A stretch of 64,000 nucleotides of DNA from Oscillospiraceae bacterium (GCA_021201235.1 JAJQFI010000003.1:1-64000), one strand, 5' to 3'; numbered from the stretch's first letter, positions 1 through 7,735 are shown. The notes: generated from the letters alone by a model not told the origin. Translations and numbers: made by a program.

Positions 1-75
1 CTGGTGTAGCTCAGTTGGTAGAGCAGCTGATTTGTAATCAGCAGGTCGGGGGTTCAAGTCCGTCCACCAGCTCCA
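1..75 (+). tRNA. tRNA-Thr (TGT), first base cut off by window edge
   Basis: The cloverleaf is readable: D-loop TTGGTAG, anticodon stem CTGAT/ATCAG with loop TTTGTAA (anticodon TGT) and T-loop GTTCAAGTC. The 3' acceptor strand CACCAGC at 65-71 needs a 5' partner GCTGGTG, of which only CTGGTG is inside the window, so the mature 5' G lies one base before position 1. The discriminator is followed by an encoded CCA at 73-75. It lies 15 bases before tRNA-Tyr and is probably cotranscribed with it. Confidence 0.95.
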
Positions 76-90
76 CACGAAATAGAATAT

Positions 91-176
91 GGGAGAGTTC
101 CCGAGTGGCCAAAGGGGGCAGACTGTAAATCTGTTGCTTTTCAGCTTCGATGGTCCGAATCCATCCTCTCCCACCA
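91..176 (+). tRNA. tRNA-Tyr (GTA)
   Basis: Acceptor strands GGGAGAG (91-97) and CTCTCCC (166-172) pair. The anticodon GTA is at 125-127 in the loop of ACT-GTAAAT-CTG. A long class II variable arm (about 132-150) fits tRNA-Tyr, and CCA is encoded at 174-176. The gene is followed directly by an intrinsic terminator. Confidence 0.96.
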
Positions 177-177
177 G

Positions 178-201
178 AAAAAACGCCGAAAGGCGTTTTT
201 T
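178..201 (+). terminator. Intrinsic terminator of the tRNA pair
   Basis: AAAAAACGCC (178-187), a GAAA loop, then GGCGTTTTTT (192-201). The stem ends in a run of six T and begins two bases after the CCA of tRNA-Tyr. Confidence 0.9.
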
Positions 202-203
202 CA

Positions 204-343
204 ATTAAATCCGTCTTCGACGGAAGAAATCTGCCTGCGGCAGATGAAATCGCTTCGCGATGAAATCCGCCTTCGGCGGGATAAAGAGACGGATTTAATT
301 TCATCGTTTGCGAAGCAAACGATTTCTTCTGAAACGAAGTTTC
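204..343 (+). repeat. Array of short hairpins separated by ATGAAAT/ATTTCAT spacers
   Basis: Successive perfect hairpins are at 211-223 (CCGTCTTCGACGG), 231-243 (CTGCCTGCGGCAG), 251-259, 267-279 (CCGCCTTCGGCGG), 305-321 (CGTTTGCGAAGCAAACG) and 331-343. They are separated by seven-base ATGAAAT-like spacers on the left and by its complement ATTTCAT/ATTTC on the right. An outer 12-bp stem pairs 204-215 with 288-299 (ATTAAATCCGTC/GACGGATTTAAT) and shares CCGTC with the first hairpin, so the two folds exclude each other. The array lies between the tRNA terminator and the four-helix-bundle gene. Its function is unknown. Confidence 0.8.
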
Positions 344-400
344 AGATTTCATCCGAGCAACAGCGAGGATTTCATCAAAAGGTGTACGGGAGGCTTAACC

Positions 401-751
401 ATGGCGGAAAACAAGCTTGCAGACCTGTCAATGGACTTTGCTATTAAAGTTTTGAAAATCACTGACAACACCAAAGGTCACTATTCGCTTATGAATCAGT
501 TGGAACGAAGTGCAACTTCCATTGGTGCCAACATCAGAGAAGCAAAGTACGCCCACAGTAAGCCGGATTTTATCTCAAAGATGCAGATTGCTTTGAAAGA
601 ATGTTATGAAACTGAGTACTGGTTGGAGCTATTCCAAAAAGCCTCTTTATGCGATGAGGAAACAGCAACTGACTTGCTACACGATTGTGGCAGTATGCGG
701 CGAATGCTGATTTCTTCCATTAACACCGCAAAAGCTAATATGAAATCATAA
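401..751 (+). CDS. Four-helix-bundle protein (23S rRNA-intervening / S23, Avd-like fold)
   Basis: A 116-residue protein. The ATG at 401 is preceded by GGGAGG at 388-393; an open frame extends upstream to 308 but has no comparable ribosome site. The sequence carries the S23 family signature: a first helix with DLSMDFAIKV, then LMNQLERSATSIGANIREA, and a last helix ending in RRMLISSI. Proteins of this family are small four-helix bundles that form pentamers and are encoded in 23S intervening sequences or free in genomes. The DGR accessory protein Avd has the same fold. The role is unknown here. The hairpin array precedes the gene and a bidirectional terminator follows it. Confidence 0.85.
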   Translation: MAENKLADLSMDFAIKVLKITDNTKGHYSLMNQLERSATSIGANIREAKYAHSKPDFISKMQIALKECYETEYWLELFQKASLCDEETATDLLHDCGSMRRMLISSINTAKANMKS

Positions 752-758
752 TTTGCAT

Positions 759-793
759 AAAAAAGCTGACGTTTTTGGCGTCAGCTTTTTTTG
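759..793. terminator. Bidirectional intrinsic terminator between convergent genes
   Basis: AAAAAGCTGACG and CGTCAGCTTTTTTT flank a TTTTTGG loop. A-rich and T-rich ends on both sides would let it terminate the four-helix-bundle gene on the plus strand and the sirtuin gene on the minus strand. Confidence 0.85.
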
Positions 794-835
794 ATTTGCA
801 GAGTAATTCCGAATTACGCATTGCCGCATAGCGGC

Positions 836-1582
836 TTACAGCCTATCCAATATCTCCCCCGCCTTGCCATGGAGGGTATAGTCGGCGCGGCGGTTGGTGA
901 CATTCGGATTCTTCTCGATGAAGATGAGCTTGTCGCCGGGGTAGTAGTTTATGAACCCTGCCGCCGGATAGACGGCAAGCGAGGTGCCCGCAACTATCAG
1001 CACGTCGGCGTTGCGGATGTAGTGAAGCGTCTTCGTCACGACGCTGTCGTCGAGCGGCTCCTCATATAGGACGGCTCCCGAACGGACAATCTTTCCGCAA
1101 TCGGGGCAACGGAAGATTCCGGTTCCCCCAAGGATGTCCCGCATCGAGAAGATTCTGCCGCACTTCGGGCAGTAGTTCTTGTCGGCGGAGCCGTGGAGCT
1201 CGAGGACCTCCTTCGAACCGGCTTTCTGGTGAAGCCCGTCGATGTTCTGGGTGATGACCGCCCTGAGCTTCCCTTTGCGCTCCCATTCGGCGAGCTTAAG
1301 GTGTCCCTTGTTCGGCTCGGCGTCGACCATCGGTCCGATTGTCTTGTCGCGATAAAACTCGTAGAAGACGTCGGGGTGCGACTCGAAGAAGGAGTGGCTC
1401 AGGATCGTCTCGGGCGGATAGTCGTATTTCTGATTATACAGCCCGTCCACAGACCGGAAATCGGGCACGCCGCTCTCGGTCGACATTCCGGCGCTGCCGA
1501 AGAAGACGATGTTGTCCGACTCCCCGACAATCCTCTTCACCTCTTCGAAGACGCCCTGCTCTTCCGGTAAAATCGGATTCAT
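836..1582 (-). CDS. Sir2-family NAD-dependent protein deacylase
   Basis: A 248-residue sirtuin, the usual bacterial length. Visible motifs are the NAD-binding loop SAGMSTESGVPDFR (30-43), TQNIDGL (111-117), the catalytic His130 in ELHGS, a Zn ribbon with Cys138/141 and Cys159/162, and GTSLAVYPAAG near the end. Sirtuins remove acetyl or other acyl groups from lysines in the cytoplasm and make nicotinamide and O-acyl-ADP-ribose. The first residue of the canonical GAGxS loop is Ser here, a conservative change. It is the last gene of a three-gene operon and starts one base after the stop of the DUF1508 gene. Confidence 0.93.
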   Translation of the reverse strand: MNPILPEEQGVFEEVKRIVGESDNIVFFGSAGMSTESGVPDFRSVDGLYNQKYDYPPETILSHSFFESHPDVFYEFYRDKTIGPMVDAEPNKGHLKLAEWERKGKLRAVITQNIDGLHQKAGSKEVLELHGSADKNYCPKCGRIFSMRDILGGTGIFRCPDCGKIVRSGAVLYEEPLDDSVVTKTLHYIRNADVLIVAGTSLAVYPAAGFINYYPGDKLIFIEKNPNVTNRRADYTLHGKAGEILDRL

Positions 1583-1583
1583 G

Positions 1584-1946
1584 TTATTCGACTGTCGCCT
1601 CGGGAGCGTTTCTGCGGATGCTGTCGATGCCGTTCAGGCAGGAAGCCTTTGCCTTGTAGCCCTCGCCGGTGGCGATGATTTCGCCGTTGCGAGCCTTAAG
1701 ACGGAACCTGTACTCGCCCGCCTTGTCGGTGTAGACCTCAAACTTCGGGTTTGTAGCGGTCTCATAGTTCTCGAGTGTCTGGTCTTCAAGCTTTGCGTCG
1801 ACGGCGTTCTTTCTGACGCTCTCGATGCCGTTCTTGCAGGCGTCCTCGCTCGAATAAACCTGGCTTACGGCGATAACCTGTCCGTTGTCAGCCTTGAGGT
1901 TGAAAACATAGCCGGTGTTGGTTTCTTTTACGGTGAACTTTCCCAT
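1584..1946 (-). CDS. DUF1508 (YegP-family) tandem-repeat protein
   Basis: A 120-residue protein made of two copies of the DUF1508 fold. Repeat 1 is about residues 3-50 (GYVFNLKADNGQVIAVSQ, then CKNGIESVRKNA). Repeat 2 is about 66-117 (EYRFRLKARNGEIIATGE, then CLNGIDSIRRNA). YegP-like proteins are small, cytoplasmic and of unknown function. A good ribosome site (GGAGGT) precedes the ATG. It is the middle gene of the operon. Confidence 0.9.
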   Translation of the reverse strand: MGKFTVKETNTGYVFNLKADNGQVIAVSQVYSSEDACKNGIESVRKNAVDAKLEDQTLENYETATNPKFEVYTDKAGEYRFRLKARNGEIIATGEGYKAKASCLNGIDSIRRNAPEATVE

Positions 1947-1972
1947 TTTGCTACCTCCAAAAATAGTCTTTA

Positions 1973-2191
1973 TTACTTCTTGCCGAAGAGCTTGCCGATG
2001 CCGCCTGAGATGTTGTCAAGATTGACCTTTGCCTGAATGCCGTCGGTCAGTGTCTTGAGCTGGTCGGAAGGAATCTCAACGCCGACAAGATCCTTGACTG
2101 TTCCTGTGGGGTCCTTCTTGAACTTCGCAAGAAGCTCCTCGTCGGAAGTAATCTTCTTGACACATTCTTCTACTTTTGCCTTGATGTCCAT
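1973..2191 (-). CDS. Small acidic/basic protein, weakly like NHLP/Nif11-type leader domains
   Basis: A 72-residue protein, first gene of the operon, with AGGAG upstream. The N-terminal two thirds read as helical with a pattern LLAKFKKDPTGTVKDLVG-VEIP that recalls nitrile-hydratase-like leader peptides. The tail is glycine-rich and ends in LFGKK. No double-glycine cleavage site with a modifiable core is evident, and no RiPP modification enzyme or transporter is nearby, so a leader-peptide role is not supported. Function unknown. Confidence 0.75.
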   Translation of the reverse strand: MDIKAKVEECVKKITSDEELLAKFKKDPTGTVKDLVGVEIPSDQLKTLTDGIQAKVNLDNISGGIGKLFGKK

Positions 2192-2257
2192 GATTTTTTG
2201 CTCCTATCTTTAGCATTATTCGCCTCAATTCCTCACGAAATTTTCTTGGTTAATGTA

Positions 2258-2286
2258 ATTATACCACATAGATTTTAAAGTTGCAA
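2258..2286 (-). promoter_or_regulatory. Sigma-70 promoter of the small-protein/DUF1508/sirtuin operon
   Basis: On the minus strand, TTGCAA (2286-2281), a 17-base spacer and TATAAT (2263-2258). It lies about 65 bases upstream of the ATG at 2191. Confidence 0.85.
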
Positions 2287-2359
2287 CGAGTATTTTGAGA
2301 ATAAATTCGAAATAATCGCAATAAATTTTCGCCTTTCCGAAAATTCCTGAAAAAATCTC

Positions 2360-2388
2360 TTGTACATGAGAAAAAACTGTGTTATACT
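2360..2388 (+). promoter_or_regulatory. Sigma-70 promoter of mreB
   Basis: TTGTAC (2360-2365), a 17-base spacer and TATACT (2383-2388), 65 bases before the mreB ATG. It is divergent from the promoter of the sirtuin operon. Confidence 0.8.
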
Positions 2389-2452
2389 TTATGTGATTAT
2401 TCTCGGAAAAGCGAGAAATGAAGATATTTTATCTGAGAAAGGCAGAATTATT

Positions 2453-3469
2453 ATGTTCAAAAAGGATATAGGAATAGACCTCGGAACGGCTAATACCCTT
2501 GTTTGCGTCAAGGGCAAGGGCATTATCATCCGTGAGCCGTCGGTCGTCGCGGTCGACACCAAGACCGATGCCGTCAAGTATGTCGGACAGGACGCGAAGA
2601 ACATCATCGGTCGTACTCCCGGCTCGATTCGTGCGGTTCGCCCCCTCAAGGACGGAGTCATCGCTGACTTCGACATGTGCACCGTCATGCTTCAGGAGTT
2701 CATCCGCAAAGCTATCGGCTCGAACCCGTTTGTCAAGGCTCGGGTCGTAATCTGCATCCCTTCGGGCGTCACGGCTGTTGAAAGAAGAGCCGTCAAGGAA
2801 GCCGCCGAGGGCGCAGGCGCAAAGAGAGTTTCCATCGTCGAGGAGCCCATGGCGGCGGCAATCGGTGCGGGACTTCCCGTTGAGGAGCCGACCGGCTCGA
2901 TGATAGTCGACATCGGCGGCGGCACCAGCGAAGTAGCTGTCATCTCCCTCTGTGGAATCGTCACAAGCCGCTCGGTAAGAGTTGCGGGCGACGAGTTCGA
3001 CCTCTCAATCATCAACTTCATCAAGAAGAAGTATAACCTCCTCATCGGCGACAGAACCGCCGAGCACATCAAGATTTCGATCGGCTCCGCTTATCCCTTG
3101 GAGGAAGAGATCGAGCTCGAAATCAAGGGGCGCAATCTCCTGACGGGCTTGCCTGAAAACATCACAATCAATTCGGAGGAAATCCGCGAAGCGCTTTCCG
3201 ACCCGCTTGCAAGCATTATCGACGCCGTCAAGACGACCCTTGAGAGAACTCCTCCGGAGCTTTCGGCGGACATCATCGACTCCGGCATCACCCTCGCCGG
3301 CGGCGGAGCTTTGCTCAGAGGTCTCGACCGCCTCATCAACGAAGAGACCGGCATCCCGGTCTATATCGCCGAGAGACCGCTCGACTGCGTAGTCGACGGC
3401 GCAGGCAAGCTCCTTGAGAACATCGAGGAACTGCACGACGTTCTGAATGGGAACGACACGACGGTGTGA
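2453..3469 (+). CDS. mreB: MreB/Mbl-family rod-shape actin homologue
   Basis: A 338-residue actin-fold ATPase that polymerises under the membrane and guides cell-wall elongation. Phosphate-1 motif GIDLGTANT is at residues 7-15, phosphate-2 [13 protein letters not shown] near 160, the adenosine motif [11 protein letters not shown] near 285, and [12 protein letters not shown] in between. I chose the ATG at 2453 because it begins the conserved [11 protein letters not shown] and has GAAAGG upstream. The open frame back to 2360 runs through the promoter. There is no mreC/mreD beside it, so this could be the Mbl or MreBH paralogue. Confidence 0.93.
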   Translation: MFKKDIGIDLGTANTLVCVKGKGIIIREPSVVAVDTKTDAVKYVGQDAKNIIGRTPGSIRAVRPLKDGVIADFDMCTVMLQEFIRKAIGSNPFVKARVVICIPSGVTAVERRAVKEAAEGAGAKRVSIVEEPMAAAIGAGLPVEEPTGSMIVDIGGGTSEVAVISLCGIVTSRSVRVAGDEFDLSIINFIKKKYNLLIGDRTAEHIKISIGSAYPLEEEIELEIKGRNLLTGLPENITINSEEIREALSDPLASIIDAVKTTLERTPPELSADIIDSGITLAGGGALLRGLDRLINEETGIPVYIAERPLDCVVDGAGKLLENIEELHDVLNGNDTTV

Positions 3470-3528
3470 TTCAATTCGGAATTGTTGGGGTACGAAGTCC
3501 CGGTGTAGTATCCCCTCCGAAAACGCCC

Positions 3529-3552
3529 GGGCGGATGATATCCGCCCCTACA
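3529..3552 (+). repeat. Dispersed REP-like hairpin GGGCGGAT/ATCCGCCC
   Basis: GGGCGGAT (3529-3536), a GAT loop, ATCCGCCC (3540-3547), followed by CTACAT. A diverged copy with the same CCCCTACAT flank is at 59496-59520, which suggests a dispersed intergenic repeat family of this genome. Confidence 0.7.
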
Positions 3553-3565
3553 TTTAAAAAAGCTG

Positions 3566-3594
3566 TTGACAAATCAACAGCTATGGGGTATAAT
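3566..3594 (+). promoter_or_regulatory. Promoter of antisense RNA, toxin-antitoxin module A
   Basis: TTGACA (3566-3571), a 17-base spacer and TATAAT (3589-3594), both consensus. The -35 box sits inside the perfect dyad AGCTGTTGA-CAAA-TCAACAGCT (3561-3582). Transcription would start near 3600 at TAGCAAGAGAG and read towards, and opposite to, the toxin gene at 3707-3799. Confidence 0.85.
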
Positions 3595-3599
3595 AATAG

Positions 3600-3720
3600 C
3601 AAGAGAGCGGGGCTGCTGCGAACAGCCTCGACTCAACCTTAAATGTGCAACTCAAGGCTGCACTAAAAGTGGAATTGGTCGGGGACTTTGTTACTTTAGC
3701 TCTCGGCTATTTCTTTTTGT
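3600..3720 (+). ncRNA. Putative antitoxin antisense RNA of module A (3' end not determined)
   Basis: Expected from the strong plus-strand promoter at 3566. The RNA would start with AGCAAGAGAG, form a hairpin GGCTG-CTGCGAA-CAGCC (3611-3627) and cover at least the stop codon and 3' end of the minus-strand toxin gene. This is the arrangement of type I systems such as txpA/RatA. The 3' end is not readable; the next plus-strand terminator is at 3912-3935. Confidence 0.6.
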
Positions 3721-3799
3721 TTCCGGTCGTTAAACCGAGAATTCCAAAGACGATGGACGAGATGAAATTCAAAAGAAGCATAACTTCAGTAAATGTCAT
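3707..3799 (-). CDS. Small hydrophobic type I toxin-like peptide (module A)
   Basis: A 30-residue peptide beginning MTFTEVMLLLNF, with one hydrophobic helix and the tail GILGLTTGNKKK. The ATG at 3799 has AAGGGAGGT (3814-3806) seven bases upstream. The pattern of short N-terminus, membrane helix and lysine tail is that of the TxpA/'holin-like toxin' class, which damages the membrane. A paralogous peptide is at 8902-9006. Antisense transcription comes from 3566-3594. Toxicity is inferred, not shown. Confidence 0.75.
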   Translation of the reverse strand: MTFTEVMLLLNFISSIVFGILGLTTGNKKK

Positions 3800-3861
3800 A
3801 CAAGCCACCTCCCTTTACAAATGTAAAAGGTCAAGCCGTTTTTTGTTCTCTTGCTATGAGC

Positions 3862-3891
3862 ATTATAGCATATGTTCGAACATGTTGTCAA
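3862..3891 (-). promoter_or_regulatory. Promoter of toxin mRNA, module A, with palindrome in spacer
   Basis: On the minus strand, TTGACA (3891-3886), an 18-base spacer and TATAAT (3867-3862). The spacer contains the perfect 12-bp palindrome ATGTTCGAACAT, a possible operator. The transcript would begin with TAGCAAGAGAA, nearly the same as the start of the opposing antisense RNA. Confidence 0.75.
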
Positions 3892-3911
3892 CAAAATAAT
3901 CCAAAGTGCAC

Positions 3912-3935
3912 AGCTCCCTCTTGGGAGCTTTTCTT
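3912..3935 (+). terminator. Intrinsic terminator
   Basis: AGCTCCC (3912-3918), a TCTT loop, GGGAGCT (3923-3929), followed by TTTCTT. It is oriented for plus-strand transcripts, possibly read-through from mreB or the module A antisense RNA. Confidence 0.7.
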
Positions 3936-3961
3936 ATGCCCAAATCTTAATAATTCCCACC

Positions 3962-3990
3962 TTTACAAACGGCAGAAAGTATGATAAACT
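3962..3990 (+). promoter_or_regulatory. Probable promoter of the GH25 gene
   Basis: TTTACA (3962-3967), a 17-base spacer and TAAACT (3985-3990), 63 bases before the ATG at 4054. Both boxes deviate from consensus. Confidence 0.5.
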
Positions 3991-4053
3991 GGTACTTATC
4001 GACTTTGTCGATTTTTATCGAAAACCGGATTGGAACCAATTAAAGGAGGAAAC

Positions 4054-5172
4054 ATGGACGAAAGAACTATGACGGCTGAGGAGAGGGAAAAGGCTCTTCA
4101 GGAGATTACCGGCGGCGTTGCAACCGCCGAGAAAACGGAGTTTGCCGACGAACAGATACCGAATGAAATGCTCGAGATGTATCGGAGTTCGAACGAACGC
4201 AAGAACGCTTCCGAGGTCAGGACCTACAAGACAATCTTAGGCGCGCTGTGCGCAGTGGTCGCACTTCTGGCGGTGGCGGTGGTTGTCGTCTCGGTCGGAT
4301 GGATTACCGAGCAGGGGACCGTCGTAACCGAGATTCAGACTGTCGAGATTCCGACAGTCGTCACCGAGTACATAGCTATCGACCCGACGAGCGAATATGA
4401 CCACGAGCTGAGCGAGGACACATTCACCCTCAGCGACTCGAACTATGGCACGATTCTTATGTATGCTCTGCAGAACGTCGGGAAGAATGAATACGACGAA
4501 GAGTGCTTCATCGTTGACGAGGAGACCGGGTATATTACCTACGACGACGGAGAGACCTACTCGATTATGGGCATCGACGTTTCCGTCTATCAGGGCGACA
4601 TCGACTGGGACGCCGTGAAAGCGGCGGGGGTCGAGTTTGCGATTATCAGATGCGGCTACAGAGGCTATGTCACCGGAACCGTGAATGAAGATTCGAATTT
4701 CAGGGCGAACATCAAGGGTGCGACGGATGCCGGCATAAAAGTCGGAGTTTACTTCTTCTCGCAGGCTCTGACGACAGAGGAAGCCCTTGAGGAGGCGGAG
4801 TTCTGCCTCGATCTGGTCGAAGGCTATGACCTTGATTATCCCATCTTCTTCGACTGGGAGGTCGTTATCGACGCCGACGGCGACACCGCAAGAACCGCCT
4901 ACATAGACCCTCAGCAGCTTACAGATAATTTCCTCACATTCGCCGCAAGGGTCGAGATTGACGGCTACACCGCCGGAATCTATGCGAACAAGAAAACGGT
5001 CGTCTGGAAGTACGACCTGAGCCGTGTCGACGACTATATGATGTGGTTTGCGGGCTATTCCGACACCCCGACGCTCTACTATGACTTGCAGATGTGGCAA
5101 TATTCCTCGAGCGGAACGGTCGACGGAATAAGCGGCAGTGTCGATTTAAATATCGCTTTTGTAGAGAGATAA
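4054..5172 (+). CDS. Membrane-anchored GH25 muramidase (lysozyme)
   Basis: A 372-residue protein. The ATG at 4054 follows AAAGGAGG (4042-4049). A cytoplasmic N-terminus of about 58 residues is followed by one transmembrane helix (about 60-83), a linker of some 85 residues and a GH25 domain (172-372). That domain has the N-terminal signature GIDVSVYQGDIDW and the catalytic strand PIFFDWE. GH25 enzymes cleave the N-acetylmuramic acid-GlcNAc bond of peptidoglycan. The anchor without a signal-peptidase site suggests a wall-remodelling enzyme held at the outer membrane face. It is monocistronic, between its own promoter and the ilvE promoter. Confidence 0.92.
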   Translation: MDERTMTAEEREKALQEITGGVATAEKTEFADEQIPNEMLEMYRSSNERKNASEVRTYKTILGALCAVVALLAVAVVVVSVGWITEQGTVVTEIQTVEIPTVVTEYIAIDPTSEYDHELSEDTFTLSDSNYGTILMYALQNVGKNEYDEECFIVDEETGYITYDDGETYSIMGIDVSVYQGDIDWDAVKAAGVEFAIIRCGYRGYVTGTVNEDSNFRANIKGATDAGIKVGVYFFSQALTTEEALEEAEFCLDLVEGYDLDYPIFFDWEVVIDADGDTARTAYIDPQQLTDNFLTFAARVEIDGYTAGIYANKKTVVWKYDLSRVDDYMMWFAGYSDTPTLYYDLQMWQYSSSGTVDGISGSVDLNIAFVER

Positions 5173-5175
5173 CTG

Positions 5176-5204
5176 TTGACAACTCACTTTTACTGTGATA
5201 CAAT
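5176..5204 (+). promoter_or_regulatory. Promoter of ilvE-metY
   Basis: TTGACA (5176-5181), a 17-base spacer and TACAAT (5199-5204). The leader to the ATG at 5245 is about 35 bases and shows no riboswitch or T-box. Confidence 0.85.
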
Positions 5205-5244
5205 TTAATCAAATAGCACTTATTGTAATAAGGAGTGGATACTG

Positions 5245-6312
5245 ATGCTAAACATTAAAATCGAGAAAACCACATCGCCGAAGAGAATCCCTGGGAAGGG
5301 TGAGCCTCTCGGCTTCGGTCACATCTTTACCGACCACATGTTCATCATGAACTATGACGAGGGTCAGGGCTGGCACGACCCAAGAGTTGTTCCATACCAG
5401 CCGATTTCTCTTGACCCGTCCGCAATGGTCTTCCATTACGGTCAGACCATGTTCGAGGGCTTGAAGGCTTATAAGGGCGCAGACGGCGAGGTTTATCTCT
5501 TCCGTCCCGACATGAACGCAAAGCGTGCCAACACCTCCAACCAGAGACTTTGCATCCCCGAGATTCCCGAGGAGGACTTTGTCCAGGCTATCAAGGCTGT
5601 TGTCGACGTTGACAGAGCTTGGATTCCCGAGGACGAGGGCACTTCGCTCTATATCAGACCGTTTGTAATTGCAACCGAGCCTCAGCTTGGCGTTTCGCCC
5701 TCGACAAACTATCTCTTCATGGTAATTCTTTCCCCGTCGGGTGCTTATTATGAGAGCGGACTTGCTCCCGTCGGCATCTGGATTGAGGACGAGTATGTAA
5801 GAGCTGTCCGTGGCGGTATGGGCTTTGCCAAGACCGGCGGCAACTATGCGGCTTCCTTGGCGGCACAGGTCAAGGCTCACGACGACGGCTATGCTCAGGT
5901 TCTCTGGCTTGACGGCGTTGAGAGAAAGTATATCGAAGAAGTCGGCTCGATGAACATCTTCTTCAAGATCAATGGCAAGGTAGTCACTCCTATGCTCAAC
6001 GGCTCGATTCTCCCCGGCATCACCCGCAACTCGGTTCTCACCCTTTGCAAGGACTGGGGCTATGAGGTTGAGGAGAGAAAGGTTTCCGTTGACGAGCTCA
6101 TCGAAGCGGCTCATTCCGGCGCACTCGAAGAGGTCTTCGGCACCGGCACCGCGGCGGTAATTTCCCCTGTCGGAAAGCTCAGATATGTCGATGAGGTCTT
6201 CGAAATCGGCGGAGGCAAGATCGGCGAGCTCACCCAGCGTCTCTACGACGAAATCACCGGCATCCAGAGCGGAAAGCTCGAAGATACGAGAGGCTGGAGA
6301 CAGAGGGTATGA
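5245..6312 (+). CDS. ilvE: Branched-chain-amino-acid aminotransferase
   Basis: A 355-residue fold-type IV PLP enzyme of the long BCAT2 type. It transfers the amino group between glutamate and the keto acids of valine, leucine and isoleucine. The PLP lysine is Lys196 in [13 protein letters not shown]. Further signatures are [14 protein letters not shown] (substrate entrance), [18 protein letters not shown] and [18 protein letters not shown] precedes the ATG. Its stop overlaps the start of metY by four bases (ATGA), so the two are translationally coupled. Codon choice (GTT, GCT, CTT) suggests high expression. Confidence 0.96.
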   Translation: MLNIKIEKTTSPKRIPGKGEPLGFGHIFTDHMFIMNYDEGQGWHDPRVVPYQPISLDPSAMVFHYGQTMFEGLKAYKGADGEVYLFRPDMNAKRANTSNQRLCIPEIPEEDFVQAIKAVVDVDRAWIPEDEGTSLYIRPFVIATEPQLGVSPSTNYLFMVILSPSGAYYESGLAPVGIWIEDEYVRAVRGGMGFAKTGGNYAASLAAQVKAHDDGYAQVLWLDGVERKYIEEVGSMNIFFKINGKVVTPMLNGSILPGITRNSVLTLCKDWGYEVEERKVSVDELIEAAHSGALEEVFGTGTAAVISPVGKLRYVDEVFEIGGGKIGELTQRLYDEITGIQSGKLEDTRGWRQRV

Positions 6313-7601
6313 CAAAAAGAACCCGTGGGATAGAGACTTCCTGCGTTCAGGGCGGGTATACGCCGGGGAACGGGGAGTCGAGACAGATTCCTATCATACA
6401 GTCCACTACATTTAAATATAACACCGGCGAGGATATGGGCAAGCTCTTCGACCTTGAGGCGAACGGCTACTTCTATTCCCGGCTTCAGAATCCGACCTGC
6501 GACAGCGTTGCGGCGAAAATCTGCGAGCTCGAGGGCGGAACCGCCGCCATGCTGACCTCTTCCGGTCAGGCGGCAAGCTTCTTCTCCGTCTTCAACATCG
6601 CCTCACAGGGCGACCACGTCGTTGCGGAGTCGTCAATCTATGGCGGCACCTTCAACCTCTTCTCCGTAACCATGAAGAGAATGGGCATAGACTTCACCTT
6701 TGTTGCTCCCGACTGCTCGGATGAGGAGCTTGAGGCGGCTTTCAAGCCGAACACCAAGGCTGTTTTTGGCGAGACGATTGCGAATCCGGCTCTTCGGGTT
6801 CTCGACATCGAGAGATTTGCGAATGCGGCGCACGCTCACGGCGTTCCGCTCATCGTCGACAACACCTTCGCAACGCCCGTTAATTGCAGACCCTTCGAGT
6901 GGGGAGCGGACATCGTCACACACTCGACCACGAAATATATGGACGGTCACGGCTCGGCTGTCGGCGGTTGCATCGTCGACTCGGGCAACTTCGATTGGAT
7001 GGCTCATGCCGACAAATTCCCCGGGCTCACAACCCCCGACGAGAGCTACCACGGCATCACCTACGCCGAACGCTTCGGCAAAGAGGGCGCATTCATCACG
7101 AAGGCGACCGCTCAGCTCATGAGAGACTTCGGCTCGACTCCGGCGCCGCAGAGCGCATATCTTCTGAACCTTGGACTTGAGAGCCTCCACGTCAGGATGA
7201 AGCGCCACTGTGAAAACGCCATGGCGATTGCGAAGTACTTGCAGAGCGACGACAGAATCTCGTGGATAATCTACCCCGACCTCGAGGGAGATAAAGATTA
7301 CGAGCTTTGCAAGAAATATCTCCCGAACGGCTCCTGCGGAGTCATCAGCTTCGGCGTAAAGGGCGGAAGAACTGCCGCCGAGAGCTTCATGCGTAATCTC
7401 AAGCTCGCCGCAATCGAGACCCACGTCGCCGACGCAAGAACCTGCTGTCTGCACCCCGCCAGCACCACCCACCGCCAGATGAACGAGGAAGAGCTCGTCG
7501 CGGCAGGAGTGCCCTCGGACCTCGTCCGCTTCTCATGCGGACTCGAGAGCGCAGAGGATCTCATTGCGGATATTAAGCAGGCGTTAGATAATATCGCGTA
7601 A
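6309..7601 (+). CDS. metY: O-acetylhomoserine sulfhydrylase (Cys/Met metabolism PLP enzyme)
   Basis: A 430-residue enzyme of the Cys/Met-metabolism PLP family. The length matches O-acetylhomoserine (thiol)-lyases, which make homocysteine directly from O-acetylhomoserine and sulfide. The PLP lysine is Lys209 in [11 protein letters not shown]. Other signatures are [35 protein letters not shown] and [14 protein letters not shown]. It starts inside the end of ilvE. The acetyl-type MetA encoded just downstream supplies its substrate. Confidence 0.95.
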   Translation: MTKRTRGIETSCVQGGYTPGNGESRQIPIIQSTTFKYNTGEDMGKLFDLEANGYFYSRLQNPTCDSVAAKICELEGGTAAMLTSSGQAASFFSVFNIASQGDHVVAESSIYGGTFNLFSVTMKRMGIDFTFVAPDCSDEELEAAFKPNTKAVFGETIANPALRVLDIERFANAAHAHGVPLIVDNTFATPVNCRPFEWGADIVTHSTTKYMDGHGSAVGGCIVDSGNFDWMAHADKFPGLTTPDESYHGITYAERFGKEGAFITKATAQLMRDFGSTPAPQSAYLLNLGLESLHVRMKRHCENAMAIAKYLQSDDRISWIIYPDLEGDKDYELCKKYLPNGSCGVISFGVKGGRTAAESFMRNLKLAAIETHVADARTCCLHPASTTHRQMNEEELVAAGVPSDLVRFSCGLESAEDLIADIKQALDNIA

Positions 7602-7607
7602 ACCCCT

Positions 7608-7735
7608 CAGTCAGCTACGCTGACAGCTCCCCTTTCAGGGGAGCCTTTGTCTACCCCTATAAAAATTTTGAGAGAATATAAAAAGCCTCCCCTGAAAGGG
7701 GAGGGGGACCGGCGATAGCCGGTGGAGGGGTTTCC
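7608..7735. repeat. Inverted pair of REP-like elements
   Basis: Two arms in opposite orientation flank a short AT-rich core: CTCCCC-TTTCA-GGGGAG (7627-7643) and CTCCCC-TGAAA-GGGGAG (7687-7703). The right arm continues into ACCGGCGATAGCCGGT and GGAGGGGTTTCC. A diverged right-arm copy is at 9336-9405. This looks like a non-coding mobile or REP repeat. It may also act as a terminator between metY and metA. Confidence 0.7.

Noticed and set aside
308-400. Upstream extension of the four-helix-bundle protein to 308
   Set aside because: It would translate the hairpin array, has no ribosome site, and the family begins at the ATG at 401.
1973-2191. RiPP precursor (NHLP leader) and cluster
   Set aside because: Only a loose resemblance of the N-terminal part. 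No modification enzyme, transporter or core peptide pattern is nearby; the neighbours are DUF1508 and a sirtuin.
3868-3885. LexA box in the module A toxin promoter
   Set aside because: ATGTTCGAACAT has GTTC-GAAC order, not the GAAC-N4-GTTC of Gram-positive LexA sites; only a generic palindrome is claimed.
5248-6315. 355-codon open frame antisense to ilvE
   Set aside because: Mirror frame of a highly biased coding sequence; no ribosome site, no recognisable protein, and ilvE on the other strand is certain.
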